Part shown: piece by piece, positions 16,493 through 24,164 of the stretch
Numbering within the stretch: position 1 is the first letter of the stretch
Layout: each line of letters begins with the position of its first letter
Assembly: GCF_013520865.1 (NCBI RefSeq)
Contig: NZ_JACDXJ010000001.1
Location: 186,001-250,000, forward strand
Direction of reading: 5' to 3'
Length of the DNA: 64,000 nucleotides
Source: Microvirga mediterraneensis
Lineage (GTDB): Bacteria; Pseudomonadota; Alphaproteobacteria; Rhizobiales; Beijerinckiaceae
Program-made: the position numbers and the translations under genes
The notes under the pieces: generated by a model
The model's database searches: none
The model's input: only the letters and a program-made list of their open reading frames with translations
What the model was told of the DNA's origin: nothing

Positions 16493-16590
16493 CCTGTCGT
16501 GGCCGGGCTTGTCCCGGCCATCCCGATAAGGAAAGGCGCGTCGCTTCAGGTTGTCGAGATCACCGGGACGAGCCCGGTGATGACATGAGG
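16493..16590. repeat. 97-bp bipartite palindromic element, copy 4
   Basis: Same element as copies 1-3, oriented like copies 1 and 2. Hairpin GGCCGGGCTTGTCCCGGCC on the left, CACCGGGACGAGCCCGGTG on the right, and ends CCTGTCGT and GATGACATGAGG. It separates the first and second receiver genes. Confidence 0.75.
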
Positions 16591-16603
16591 GGGGATGCCG
16601 CCT

Positions 16604-17026
16604 TCAGAACCGCCGGGCCTTCGCGGTGAGCTGCTTGATCCGGTCAACGACGTCCTTTGACGGGTACGGCTTCTTCAGCAGCGGGCCGGCCTCGCACAGG
16701 GTCGCGGCGATGTCGGCCGAGCGTTCCGCCCCGGACGTGAGGATCACCTCGGTGCCCGGCTTGTTGGTGCGGATCCAGCGCGCCAGCCCGAAGCCGTCCA
16801 TGGACCCGGGCATTTCGACGTCGCTGAACACCACGTCGACGGAGACCTCCGGCGATTGAAGGATCGACACGGCCTCCTCGGCGTTCACGGCCTCATGGAC
16901 CCGGTAGCCGCATTCGCGCAGGTAATCCGCTATCACGAGGCGAATCAACACCTCGTCCTCGACGACGAGAACGGTCGGGAGGGGGGATTCGGCATCGGCC
17001 GTGATGTTCTTCGACAGGGTGCTCAC
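16604..17026 (-). CDS. Stand-alone response-regulator receiver (2 of 4)
   Basis: A 140-residue receiver domain with intact residues: VVEDEV acidic pocket, Asp in VFSDVEMPG, Thr-Ser in ILTSG and Lys in LKKPYP. DGFGLARWIRTNKPGTEVILTSG follows the same pattern as the other receivers in the cluster. About 20 extra N-terminal residues precede the domain. It reads in the same direction as receivers 1 and 3, suggesting local duplication. Confidence 0.85.
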   Translation of the reverse strand: MSTLSKNITADAESPLPTVLVVEDEVLIRLVIADYLRECGYRVHEAVNAEEAVSILQSPEVSVDVVFSDVEMPGSMDGFGLARWIRTNKPGTEVILTSGAERSADIAATLCEAGPLLKKPYPSKDVVDRIKQLTAKARRF

Positions 17027-17069
17027 GGCTTCCTTAACCGCTGAGCTTCGGTCCTTGTTCCCTTCGGGC

Positions 17070-17465
17070 CTATGCGGGCTCGGGCCAGTTGAGGCTGCGC
17101 ATGACGATGCCGACGACCTGCGACGCGGGATAGGGCTTGCGCACGAGAGGCCCCAGGCCGCCCGGGTCGATATCCCCGTCCGCGGACGCGACGATGATCC
17201 GCATGGGCTTCTGCCGGGCGCCGGCCAGATGGGCGGTCTCCAGCCCGCTCTGCGCCCCCGGCAGATCGAGGGCGATGAACAGGAGATCGACCCGGACGGC
17301 CTCGATCACCGTCAGGGCCTCCTGGGCGGATCCGGCTTCCAGGACCCGGAACCCCGCCTCGCGCAGCTCGTCGCTGACGAGGCAGCGGACCCGGACATCG
17401 ACTTCGGCCACGAGGATAGTGGGAGGTGTCCGGCGTGGAAGAACCGTGACGGATGCAGCGCTCAT
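17070..17465 (-). CDS. Degenerate receiver domain protein (3 of 4), phospho-acceptor Asp missing
   Basis: A 131-residue receiver from the ATG at 17465, which has AGGGGCAAGA just upstream; a longer in-frame start at 17528 is less likely. The fold pattern is clear, but the phospho-acceptor position is Ala (FIALDLPG against FSDVEMPG in receiver 2) and the acidic pocket reads VAEVD instead of VEDE. The Ser (IVASA) and Lys (VRKPYP) are kept. It should not be phosphorylated in the usual way and may be a pseudo-receiver that works by binding partners. Confidence 0.75.
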   Translation of the reverse strand: MSAASVTVLPRRTPPTILVAEVDVRVRCLVSDELREAGFRVLEAGSAQEALTVIEAVRVDLLFIALDLPGAQSGLETAHLAGARQKPMRIIVASADGDIDPGGLGPLVRKPYPASQVVGIVMRSLNWPEPA

Positions 17466-17595
17466 TCTTGCCCCTGACGCCATACAATACGCGGACAACG
17501 TGCATCCGTCCCAAGGGTTCTCCCGCAAATTCGCGCCGGTTTCCCTCGATTGTCTGGCCTGAGGAGGCGGAACAGTCTATCAATGGTCGCGTTCC

Positions 17596-18075
17596 TTGCC
17601 TTTGCCCTCACCCTCACCCCGCGTTGGCATCTTGTCCGATCCGAAACCCTTAGGCGTCATTCTCCTGGTGGAAGACGAGCCGCTCGTGCGGCTGGTGGCG
17701 GCCGAGATTCTCATGGAGGCACAATTCCGCGTGATCGAGGCGGCCGACGCGGAGGAGGCCCTGACGGTCCTGAAGGCCGAGATCGGCATCGACGTGGTGT
17801 TCTCGGATGTGGAGATGCCGCCCGGCATCAGCGGCTATGACCTGGCCTGGCAGGTCCACCGGCATTGGCCCTGGATCGGTCTCCTCGTCACGTCCGGCCG
17901 GGAATGGCCGCGGGAGAACGATCTGCCGCCGGGAGCGGCCTTCCTGGGCAAGCCCTATTCCCAGGCAACCCTGCTGTCCCATGTCCGGGCCGCCGTCGAG
18001 ACCGCCCAGGCCGCCAGGGCCCGGTCGCAAAGCGGCACGGGCGGCGCAACGCCACCCGTGCCCAAGACCGCATGA
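17596..18075 (+). CDS. Stand-alone response-regulator receiver (4 of 4)
   Basis: A 159-residue receiver read rightward, opposite to the other three. Intact LLVEDEP, Asp in VFSDVEMPP, Thr-Ser in LVTSG and Lys in LGKPYS. The Ala/Gln-rich tail after about residue 135 is likely unstructured. The start is uncertain: a TTG at 17632 would remove 12 residues with no domain similarity. It ends 10 bp before the end of the convergent chemoreceptor gene. Confidence 0.82.
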   Translation: MPLPSPSPRVGILSDPKPLGVILLVEDEPLVRLVAAEILMEAQFRVIEAADAEEALTVLKAEIGIDVVFSDVEMPPGISGYDLAWQVHRHWPWIGLLVTSGREWPRENDLPPGAAFLGKPYSQATLLSHVRAAVETAQAARARSQSGTGGATPPVPKTA

Positions 18076-18085
18076 ATGCTGTGAT

Positions 18086-19756
18086 CTAGGCCGCCCGCAC
18101 GCCCTGCAGGAATCCATCGACCTCCCGGCTCAGGGCGTTCGAGTTCGCCGCGAGCTCGCCCGCCGCGGCGAGCACCTGGGAGGCGGCCGAACCCGCATGG
18201 GTCGCGGCGCCCTGGACCTGGGTGATGCTCTCGCTCACGTCCTGCGTGCCCCTGGCCGCCTCGCTGACATTGCGCGCGATCTCCTGCGTGGCCGCCTGCT
18301 GCTCCTCGACGGCCGCCGCCACGCTGGTGGCGATCTGGTGCACCTCCTCGATGGTGAAGCCGATATCGCGGATGGCCTCGACCGCATCCTTGGTCGATTG
18401 CTGGATCTGGTGGATGTGCGCGCCGATATCCTCGGTCGCCCGCGAGGTCTGGTTGGCGAGTTCCTTCACCTCCGCGGCCACGACGGCGAACCCCTTTCCG
18501 GCCTCTCCCGCCCGCGCCGCCTCGATGGTGGCGTTGAGGGCGAGAAGGTTGGTCTGGCTTGCGATCGTATTGATCAGGGCGACGACCTCGCCGATCTTCT
18601 GCGCGCCCTCCGCCAGCGTCTCCACGAGCGCGTTGGTCCTGCGCGCGTTCTGCACGGCGCGAGCCGCCGCGACCGAGGTCTGCGACACCTGCGAGCCGAT
18701 CTCGCTGGACGAGGCGGCGAGCTGCTCCGCCGCCGCCGCGACGGCCTGCACGTTGCTGGAGGTTTCTTCGGCGGCCGCCGCCACCGAGTTCGATTGCTGG
18801 TTCGTCTGCTGCGCGGTCGAGGCCATCGAGCGGGCCGTCGCCTCCATCTGCTGCGCGGCGACGGACAGGTGCTGCACGAGGCCGCCGATACTGCCCTCGA
18901 AGCTCTGGGCGAGCGCCATCATGTCGAGCCGGCGCCGCTCCGCCGCCTGCTTCCCGGCCTCGGCCTGCGCATGACGCAGGGTCTCGGCTTCCCGCATGGC
19001 GCCGGCGAAAACCTGCGTCGCCTGCCAGATATCGCCGATCTCGTCCTTGCCCGCCTTGGCCTGCGGCAGGTCATACTCGCCCGAAGCGAGCCTGCGGATG
19101 GCCTCGGTCACGCGCTTCAGCGGCTGGGCGATCTGCAGATGGCCGACGAGCCAGCCGATCAGCAGCGCCAGGACGGTGCCCGCGAACGCAATGGAGATGA
19201 GAAGCATCAGGCGCTGGTCGTAGAGCTCCGACACGCGCCGGTTGACGGCCTCGATCTCCTCGCTGCCGCGCTTGGTCAGGGCATCGATGCTGACCTGGAA
19301 GGCCTTCCGGTTGGCGCGGTTGGCCTCGTTGTTGCCCTGCGCATTGGCGGCGGCGGGCGAGACCTCGCTGGCCAGGCGCACCGTTTCGGAGCGGAACCTG
19401 CCGAACTCCGCCGCATCCCTTACGACCGCATCGAACAGCGCCTTGTTGTCGGCCGGGACGATCGGCTCCCATTCCTTCAGCAGCGCGTCCACGTCCTTCA
19501 GGGTCGCGAGAAGGCCGTCGCCGAACTTGCGCGCCTCGGCCGTATCCTTCGACGCGTAGATGCCCCTGGCTTCCATGACCACATGGGTCACGAGCCGGTT
19601 GAGGCGCTCGCCATAGAGCGCACGCGTGGCCGCAAGGCGGACATCGTCGACAGCCTGGTGATAGGTCTTCAATGTGCTGATACCCACGACGGCGGTCACG
19701 ACCGCGACAAGGCTCAGGGCCGCCACAAGGGCGAAAATCTTCGTCCTAATTCTCAT
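18086..19756 (-). CDS. Methyl-accepting chemotaxis protein
   Basis: A 556-residue chemoreceptor. TM1 is about residues 7-29; the periplasmic sensor domain (about 30-180) looks helical; TM2 is about 182-206; HAMP is about 207-260 (PLKRVTEAIRRLASGEYDLP). A long signalling coiled coil follows, with the hairpin tip INTIASQTNLLALNATIEAA and GKGFAVVAAEVKELA near 390-440. No CheR-tethering pentapeptide is visible at the C terminus. Its start is 68 bp from the flagellar dyad motif at 19824-19834, so it is probably co-regulated with the flagellar operons. The ligand is unknown. Confidence 0.93.
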   Translation of the reverse strand: MRIRTKIFALVAALSLVAVVTAVVGISTLKTYHQAVDDVRLAATRALYGERLNRLVTHVVMEARGIYASKDTAEARKFGDGLLATLKDVDALLKEWEPIVPADNKALFDAVVRDAAEFGRFRSETVRLASEVSPAAANAQGNNEANRANRKAFQVSIDALTKRGSEEIEAVNRRVSELYDQRLMLLISIAFAGTVLALLIGWLVGHLQIAQPLKRVTEAIRRLASGEYDLPQAKAGKDEIGDIWQATQVFAGAMREAETLRHAQAEAGKQAAERRRLDMMALAQSFEGSIGGLVQHLSVAAQQMEATARSMASTAQQTNQQSNSVAAAAEETSSNVQAVAAAAEQLAASSSEIGSQVSQTSVAAARAVQNARRTNALVETLAEGAQKIGEVVALINTIASQTNLLALNATIEAARAGEAGKGFAVVAAEVKELANQTSRATEDIGAHIHQIQQSTKDAVEAIRDIGFTIEEVHQIATSVAAAVEEQQAATQEIARNVSEAARGTQDVSESITQVQGAATHAGSAASQVLAAAGELAANSNALSREVDGFLQGVRAA

Positions 19757-19823
19757 GATAAACCTCGAGCGGCCGACGTCACCGCAACATCTCTGAACGA
19801 CATGTCATGGTATCGCGCGATGG

Positions 19824-19834
19824 CTTGCGCGAGG
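19824..19834. promoter_or_regulatory. Flagellar-regulon dyad CTTGYRCGARG upstream of the chemoreceptor
   Basis: The sequence CTTGCGCGAGG matches the shared dyad found before each leftward flagellar operon. It lies 68 bp before the chemoreceptor ATG, in the same orientation relative to the gene as the other copies. Confidence 0.6.
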
Positions 19835-19853
19835 CTTGCTCTCGGGTTGCATC

Positions 19854-19929
19854 CACTTGCGAGGAAGCGCCTCTTCTTCGCTTTGCCGCATTCTTGACGG
19901 TGAACCGGATCCGCTTCACCGAAAAATGC
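19854..19929. repeat. 76-bp palindromic repeat, copy A
   Basis: One of three related intergenic elements (others at 22568-22657 and 32485-32560). A CACTTGCGAGGAAGCGCCTCT segment is followed by GCATTCTTGACGGTGAACCGG and its pairing arm CGCTTCACCG with AAAAATGC, so the second half folds into a hairpin closed by GCATT and AATGC. The remaining gap (19757-20024) shows no gene. Confidence 0.65.
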
Positions 19930-20024
19930 CCCTAACCCTTTGGAGGTATACGGCCAAGTTTCGCCACCCGAGTGACGAATTCTTAAGCATACGCCCATAG
20001 TCCTGATGACACGCGGTTCTCAAC

Positions 20025-20621
20025 GTGGCGGTTTCCATGGGCGTTCGGTTCGACAAGGTTTTGGAGCAGGTTGCCAGGGCTGGAAATGCCAGGGAACAGG
20101 TCTCCACGGCCGAGCGGCGGCAACGCAAGGTCCAGCGCATCGAGGAATCCATCCGCGCGCGCGAGGCGGTCGGCGACCGCATCGTGATGTGCCTCGGCCT
20201 GGCCCTCACCCTGTCGGCCATCGGCCTGCCGGTCTATGCCCTGCATTTCAGCGAAAGCTATACCTATCTCACGAGCGCCGTGGCCGACACGACCATCGGC
20301 AAGGCCGTGCCACGCACGATCGACTTGAACCCCGCGACGACAGGCTCACTGGCGAAGAAGGATCTCGAACCGGCCGCAGGCCACAAGAGCGCCACGACCC
20401 CGAGCGTCAAGGGAGGCCCGCAGTTTCAACGCTACGTTCTCCATCGGGCCACGGGCGAGTCCGCCCTGATCGAAGGCCCCGACGGTATCTGGTGGGTCAC
20501 GCCGGGCATGACCCTGCCCGGCATCGGCCAGGTGATCTCCATCGAGCGCTCCGATGCCGGTTGGGTGGTTCTGACGACCGAGACCATGATCACGCAGTCA
20601 CCGGCACGGGCTTCGAGCTGA
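20025..20621 (+). CDS. Uncharacterised single-pass membrane protein
   Basis: A 198-residue protein I do not recognise. The GTG start is at 20025; an ATG at 20037 is possible. Residues 1-50 are charged and probably cytoplasmic, residues about 54-74 (VMCLGLALTLSAIGLPVYAL) form one membrane span, and the rest would be periplasmic. The C-terminal segment WWVTPGMTLPGIGQVISIERSDAGWVV suggests a small beta domain. There is no close neighbour in the same direction, and the region around it is repeat-rich. Confidence 0.6.
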   Translation: MAVSMGVRFDKVLEQVARAGNAREQVSTAERRQRKVQRIEESIRAREAVGDRIVMCLGLALTLSAIGLPVYALHFSESYTYLTSAVADTTIGKAVPRTIDLNPATTGSLAKKDLEPAAGHKSATTPSVKGGPQFQRYVLHRATGESALIEGPDGIWWVTPGMTLPGIGQVISIERSDAGWVVLTTETMITQSPARASS

Positions 20622-20685
20622 AGATTACGGGGCGCTCAAGCGGGCGCCGTCCCACACCCTGCTGACAACGAAAGCGACGTGGCCA

Positions 20686-20731
20686 AAGCATCGGACCCAA
20701 AAGCGGACATGCGCTTTTGGGTCCGATGCTT
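20686..20731. repeat. Perfect 20-bp hairpin
   Basis: Positions 20686-20705 are the exact reverse complement of 20712-20731, separated by the 6-nt loop GACATG. The arm contains CGGACCCAAAAGCG. The structure is longer and more perfect than most terminators and lacks a clean T-run on either strand. It is more likely a small mobile palindromic repeat, though it could still end transcription from the membrane-protein gene 64 bp upstream. Confidence 0.65.
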
Positions 20732-20740
20732 ATTCTTATG

Positions 20741-20831
20741 CTGGCGCATCGTCCGGCGCGGTTCCGGAGGGTCGCGTCGGCGACCGTTAAGGCCCGCCGG
20801 TGAAACCGGACCCTTTTTCCCGCAGGATGCG
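20741..20831. repeat. Repeat-like palindromic intergenic segment
   Basis: This stretch is bounded by GGCGCATC and GATGCGC, which are inverted, and contains small internal hairpins such as GGTCGC/GCGACC. It resembles the other GCGCATCGT-type palindromes in the window (for example 43682-43720). No coding signal is seen in 20622-20848. Confidence 0.35.
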
Positions 20832-20848
20832 CTCGAAAGACCCGTCGC

Positions 20849-21523
20849 CTACTTCGTCGCGGTCGCGACCGGCGCGGCCTGGTTTCCGAGCCAAACCCAA
20901 TTCACATTGTCCGAGCCTTCCCGCTTCACATAACGATAGCCTGTCTGCTGCCAGGGCAGGACGACGTTGCGCTTGTTGTCGAGGATGTAGTCGCCGCGAT
21001 CCGTCCGCGCCATGAGAACCGCGTGCCCTGCACCGAGTTCATCGATCACCACGGTCATGCGCAGGGCTCGCTGCGGCAGGCCGGCCTGCGTGAGACGGCG
21101 GCGTTTGAGCAGCTGGATGTCTTCGCAATCGCCCATGCCGTCATCCGGATAATCCCAGCGATCCGCGACACCCCAGTGATCCTGGTCGGTGACGGGCACG
21201 ATTTCCTTGTTCACCTGCTCGTTCACGTCGACGATCAGCTTCCACGCCGCCTGATCGAGAACGATCGTGTCGGGCTCCGAACGATTGGGCGCGCATTCCT
21301 GCGGCAGCTGCGTGCAGAACTCGATCCAGGCCGGCGTCGGCCCGGCGGCACCGACTGCAAAGAGCGTATCGCCGGACGCCCGTTTGGCGAATTGAGGGAA
21401 GTCGAGTGCCGATCCCGCTCCTGCTGTGGCGGACAGGACAAGGGCCGCGAGACCTGCTGGCGCGAAGAAGCGTTGAAAGCGTTTACTGCGCCGTCGTGAA
21501 GCTTTGAAAGTAATCCCGCACAT
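20849..21523 (-). CDS. Exported bacterial transglutaminase-like cysteine protease
   Basis: A 224-residue protein of the bacterial transglutaminase-like cysteine protease family (BTLCP). The ATG at 21523 is chosen because it gives a clean Sec signal peptide (about 1-39, cleavage near AGSA-LD); an in-frame start at 21586 would add 21 atypical residues. The candidate triad is Cys133 (GMGDCEDIQ), His167 (GAGHAVLM) and Asp182 (ILDNKRN). In other bacteria, family members (LapG type) cleave surface adhesins, but no LapD or adhesin gene is visible, so the substrate is unknown. Confidence 0.8.
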   Translation of the reverse strand: MCGITFKASRRRSKRFQRFFAPAGLAALVLSATAGAGSALDFPQFAKRASGDTLFAVGAAGPTPAWIEFCTQLPQECAPNRSEPDTIVLDQAAWKLIVDVNEQVNKEIVPVTDQDHWGVADRWDYPDDGMGDCEDIQLLKRRRLTQAGLPQRALRMTVVIDELGAGHAVLMARTDRGDYILDNKRNVVLPWQQTGYRYVKREGSDNVNWVWLGNQAAPVATATK

Positions 21524-22185
21524 GCCCCGCACCTGTTCAGTTTTATTATTTTCAATAAAGCTGTCAGCAGCGGATGCGCGGCGCAAGCGCGAACTTGCCG
21601 CAAGATCACGAACGACTCGGCACTGTTGACTTCAAGCAACAGAGCAAGCAATCGCCGCCCGCGACCTATCCAAACGAAGAGGAAAGATCAGGTCCGAGGT
21701 ACCGCCCATACAATCACGTCCATCTCAGCGGACGGCTCAGTCCCGAAATCGTTAAATGGCTCTCTTGGCGAACGTAGAGAAGACTCGCCGGAGGCTTCAC
21801 CGACGAGCATCGCTCCTCCATTCGGCGCGCATTCTCAAAGAGACTTGGTTTTGTTCACGACCGGCCCTGCGCCATGCTGCGACTTCTGGCCCAATGCCTT
21901 GTTTTCGCGGACGACATCATGAGGCGGATGACGGGCATTCCAATCAGCCCGACCAGGGAAGCTGCGACGACCGGCACCAGAACGATAGCCACGGATCTCT
22001 CCTCATCACTCGGAGGTACTCCTTCAATATGAGGCAGGAACCTTTCCCGAACCTGACCATCTCCGGCGCAGGTCCGTTACCCGCGGCCATTGGTTTACTA
22101 CGCTCTCAGGAAACGCTTCGTCCGGGCCGGGTCGTCGGTATAGTGCAGCCTGGAAACGAGTTTCGATTGGCCTTGGGAGATCGTC
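21524..22185. other. Long intergenic stretch, little coding signal
   Basis: About 660 bp of lower-GC DNA between the protease and a lipoprotein gene. Apart from one short leftward frame at 21855-21992, the open frames here are short and lack ribosome-binding sites or recognisable products. The part next to the protease (ATTATTTTCAATAAAGC, 21544-21560) is AT-rich and may hold its promoter. I see no repeats or RNA gene. Confidence 0.5.
21855..21992 (-). CDS. Possible 45-residue membrane protein
   Basis: A short leftward frame starting at GTG with AGGAGAG 4-5 nt before it. The product begins MAIVLVPVVAASLVGLIGMP, a single hydrophobic segment, followed by a basic tail (KTRHWARSRSM). Small proteins of this type are common in alphaproteobacteria, but one short frame with a close ribosome-binding site is weak evidence. 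Confidence 0.3.
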   Translation of the reverse strand: MAIVLVPVVAASLVGLIGMPVIRLMMSSAKTRHWARSRSMAQGRS

Positions 22186-22566
22186 TTGAGAACGCTTTTC
22201 GCGACACTTGCAGCTGCCCTCGGCGTCGGCGGCTGCGTGCCGGCCGTTCAGGAGCCCCTTGCCCTGTCCTGCTCGGATTATATCGGCAAGCCCATCTCGG
22301 CGCGCATCGCCGCCTGGGGACCGCCGCGAACCGTCTACCGGATCAGCCCAACCCAGGTCGGCTATATTTTCGAGAGCAGGCAGACAGCCTTCATCGGCGG
22401 CGAGCCCTATTACACGGTGAATTACATGATCGGCGCCGACAAGCACCACGCGCCGGTGCGCAAGGTGACGACGATCTGCAGCGGCCTCTTCATCGTGAAC
22501 GCGCCCAGCGACGCGCTCCCGGTCACGGAGCGGATCGTCGAGGACGTGATCTCGGTGAAAGGCTGA
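22186..22566 (+). CDS. Small putative lipoprotein
   Basis: A 126-residue protein with a TTG start preceded at 6 nt by GGGAGA. The N terminus is a lipoprotein signal with the lipobox VGGC, giving a mature Cys17. The mature part, SDYIGKPISARIAAWGPP followed by YIFESRQT, vaguely recalls small outer-membrane lipoproteins of the BamE/OmlA type, but I cannot assign it. A palindromic repeat follows immediately downstream. Confidence 0.6.
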   Translation: MRTLFATLAAALGVGGCVPAVQEPLALSCSDYIGKPISARIAAWGPPRTVYRISPTQVGYIFESRQTAFIGGEPYYTVNYMIGADKHHAPVRKVTTICSGLFIVNAPSDALPVTERIVEDVISVKG

Positions 22567-22567
22567 A

Positions 22568-22657
22568 GCATTTTTCGGTGAACGGAATTCGGTTCGCCGT
22601 CGAAGAATGCGGTCGAACAATGAAGAGAGGTGATTCCACATCAGTGGAAACACCTCT
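22568..22657. repeat. Palindromic repeat, copy C (inverted) with a strong hairpin
   Basis: Positions 22568-22610 are the reverse complement of the second half of copies A and B, with the same closing bases GCATT and AATGC. It is followed at 22626-22657 by a hairpin: AGAGGTG, a mismatch, TTCCAC, loop ATCA, GTGGAA, a mismatch, CACCTCT. A further short palindrome (CATCGTGCG/CGCACGATG) lies at 22661-22690. The gap separates the lipoprotein gene from the convergent flagellar gene. Confidence 0.65.
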
Positions 22658-22698
22658 AGCCCATCGTGCGCCCCCCTGGGGCCGCACGATGCACGCGA

Positions 22699-23484
22699 TC
22701 AGAAGCCTCCGAGCCGAAGCTTGGTGATGCTCATCATCAGGTCGACGCTGATGCCGGCTTCCGCCGGCTCGGAGAACAGGGTCAGGACCGGGGATGCCGT
22801 GGCGGCGCTCACGTTGTTCATGTCGTACATGGCGGCAAAGCGCTGGATCAGCTTATCGACTTTCTTGGGATCCTGCAGATCCTTGATGTTGAGATGCTTC
22901 TCCAGGTTGCGGACCTGCAGGTCGAGATCCGCCTTGGAGGCGCCGGTCGGGATGCTGAACGTCGTCTGCACGAACTTCAGGAGCGCCTTGTCGGCCAAAA
23001 GCCCCATGGTGGTGGTGACGCTCGACGCCTTGCGCTTGAAATAGAGGGCGAGCCTCACGCCTTCGTTCTGCTCGCCTTCCTTCTTTTCGAGAGTTTGCTG
23101 ATAGTACTTGCTGACCGCTTCGGTGGTCGCGCTGGTCTCCGATGTCGCCTTGTCGCCCTTGGCGGCGAAGTCGAACGCCTTGGCGAATTCCATGTACCGC
23201 TTGTCCGTCATCTTGTTCGCCATGCTCTTGGTATCGGTGATACCCTCGGTGAGCACCTTCTTGATGAAGGCCTTGGCGTAGGTCATGTCCTCGAGGCCAT
23301 AGGCCTTCATGGCATAGCTGAAGAGACGGTAATCATTCACGAATGCGTCGATGGTCTTCACCTTCGAGATATTCGCCAGGTAGTATTCCGTGTCGCGCTT
23401 GACCATCGCGTCGTTCTGGGTGAGCGTCTTGGTCAGCGCCGTGTTGGTCTGCAACATCTGGTAGCGGGTCATCGTGCTGATCAT
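22699..23484 (-). CDS. DUF1217 flagellar-associated protein
   Basis: A 261-residue protein of the DUF1217 family, found in flagellar regions of Rhizobiales. MISTMTRYQMLQTNTALTKTLTQ at the N terminus and the repeated pattern of KxxF/Y helices (KAFIKKVLTEG, KRYMEFAKAFDF) are typical. It is all-helical with no signal peptide or membrane span. Its role in flagellar assembly is not known in detail. It is the leftmost gene of the flagellar island. Confidence 0.75.
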   Translation of the reverse strand: MISTMTRYQMLQTNTALTKTLTQNDAMVKRDTEYYLANISKVKTIDAFVNDYRLFSYAMKAYGLEDMTYAKAFIKKVLTEGITDTKSMANKMTDKRYMEFAKAFDFAAKGDKATSETSATTEAVSKYYQQTLEKKEGEQNEGVRLALYFKRKASSVTTTMGLLADKALLKFVQTTFSIPTGASKADLDLQVRNLEKHLNIKDLQDPKKVDKLIQRFAAMYDMNNVSAATASPVLTLFSEPAEAGISVDLMMSITKLRLGGF

Positions 23485-23522
23485 GGCTCACTCCTTCGGC
23501 TCGTAAGGCCGCGCACCGTGCA

Positions 23523-24083
23523 TCAATCCCGAGCCGTCGCGATGGACCGGCAATCCTTCGAGAATCGCTCCGCCACCGCATGGGTTTCGTCGGGATCGAG
23601 GGCGAACCTCACGCTTTGCGGCTCGAGGCGGAAATCCGCAAGCTCCACGATAAGCGTCTGCGCTGTCGCGAGGCTTGCGACGAGATTCATCACCTGGTCT
23701 TCTCCGCGCAATTGGCCGTAGCGGTCGCGATAGACCCAGCGCGCCACCTCCGGCGGGCGGTCGTCGAGCCAGAGGACCGTGCTGCGCCCCCGATGATCGC
23801 TGGGCCCGAGATAGGCCTTCTGCATCACCGTGGCCGCGACGGCGACCTGCGGCGGCTCGTCCTCTCCCGTCACCTTCGTGCAGGAGAACCAGAGGGAGCT
23901 CCCCCCCTCGCCCCTGATCTGCGCCAGCGCGCGGTTCGGAGCGCCGCCCTGGTCGATCTGCAGGGCATAGTTCCAGGCCCGGAGAGCGCCGGTCGTCGCC
24001 GACAGGGCCGAAAGGTCAGGGACGACCAGTCCGAGCGTGCCCGCAATCACCAAAGCGGTCGTGCGAAAATATAGATTGAACAT
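23523..24083 (-). CDS. Exported hypothetical protein in the flagellar region
   Basis: A 186-residue protein with an N-terminal signal-like hydrophobic stretch (about 8-27). The later part, STVLWLDDRPPEVARWVYRD then a helix and LIVELADFRLEPQSVRFALDP, follows a pattern seen in VasI/TagO-like and related periplasmic proteins (a beta strand with Asp, a W-containing helix, then beta strands ending FxLD), but similarity is weak. It lies between flagellin and the DUF1217 gene and is separated from flagellin by a terminator, so co-expression is unclear. Confidence 0.55.
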   Translation of the reverse strand: MFNLYFRTTALVIAGTLGLVVPDLSALSATTGALRAWNYALQIDQGGAPNRALAQIRGEGGSSLWFSCTKVTGEDEPPQVAVAATVMQKAYLGPSDHRGRSTVLWLDDRPPEVARWVYRDRYGQLRGEDQVMNLVASLATAQTLIVELADFRLEPQSVRFALDPDETHAVAERFSKDCRSIATARD

Positions 24084-24107
24084 GGCTCAGCGTTCCGCGA
24101 GCGACCC

Positions 24108-24142
24108 AAAAAGAAGGCCCCGCCTTTTGCAAGACGGGGCCT
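24108..24142 (-). terminator. Rho-independent terminator of the flagellin gene
   Basis: On the minus strand, AGGCCCCG (24142-24135) and CGGGGCCT (24122-24115) form an 8-bp GC-rich stem, followed directly by TCTTTTTGGG. It lies 23 bp after the flagellin stop. It is the clearest intrinsic terminator in the window. Confidence 0.88.
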
Positions 24143-24164
24143 CGTATCACCGATCAGGAGGCTC

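Noticed and set aside
1059..16590. The four 97-bp repeats as a CRISPR array
   Set aside because: They are kilobases apart, palindromic and in both orientations, with no regular spacers or cas genes.
17807..19897. A 696-codon plus-strand frame
   Set aside because: It runs antisense through the chemoreceptor and part of receiver 4; both have intact motifs.
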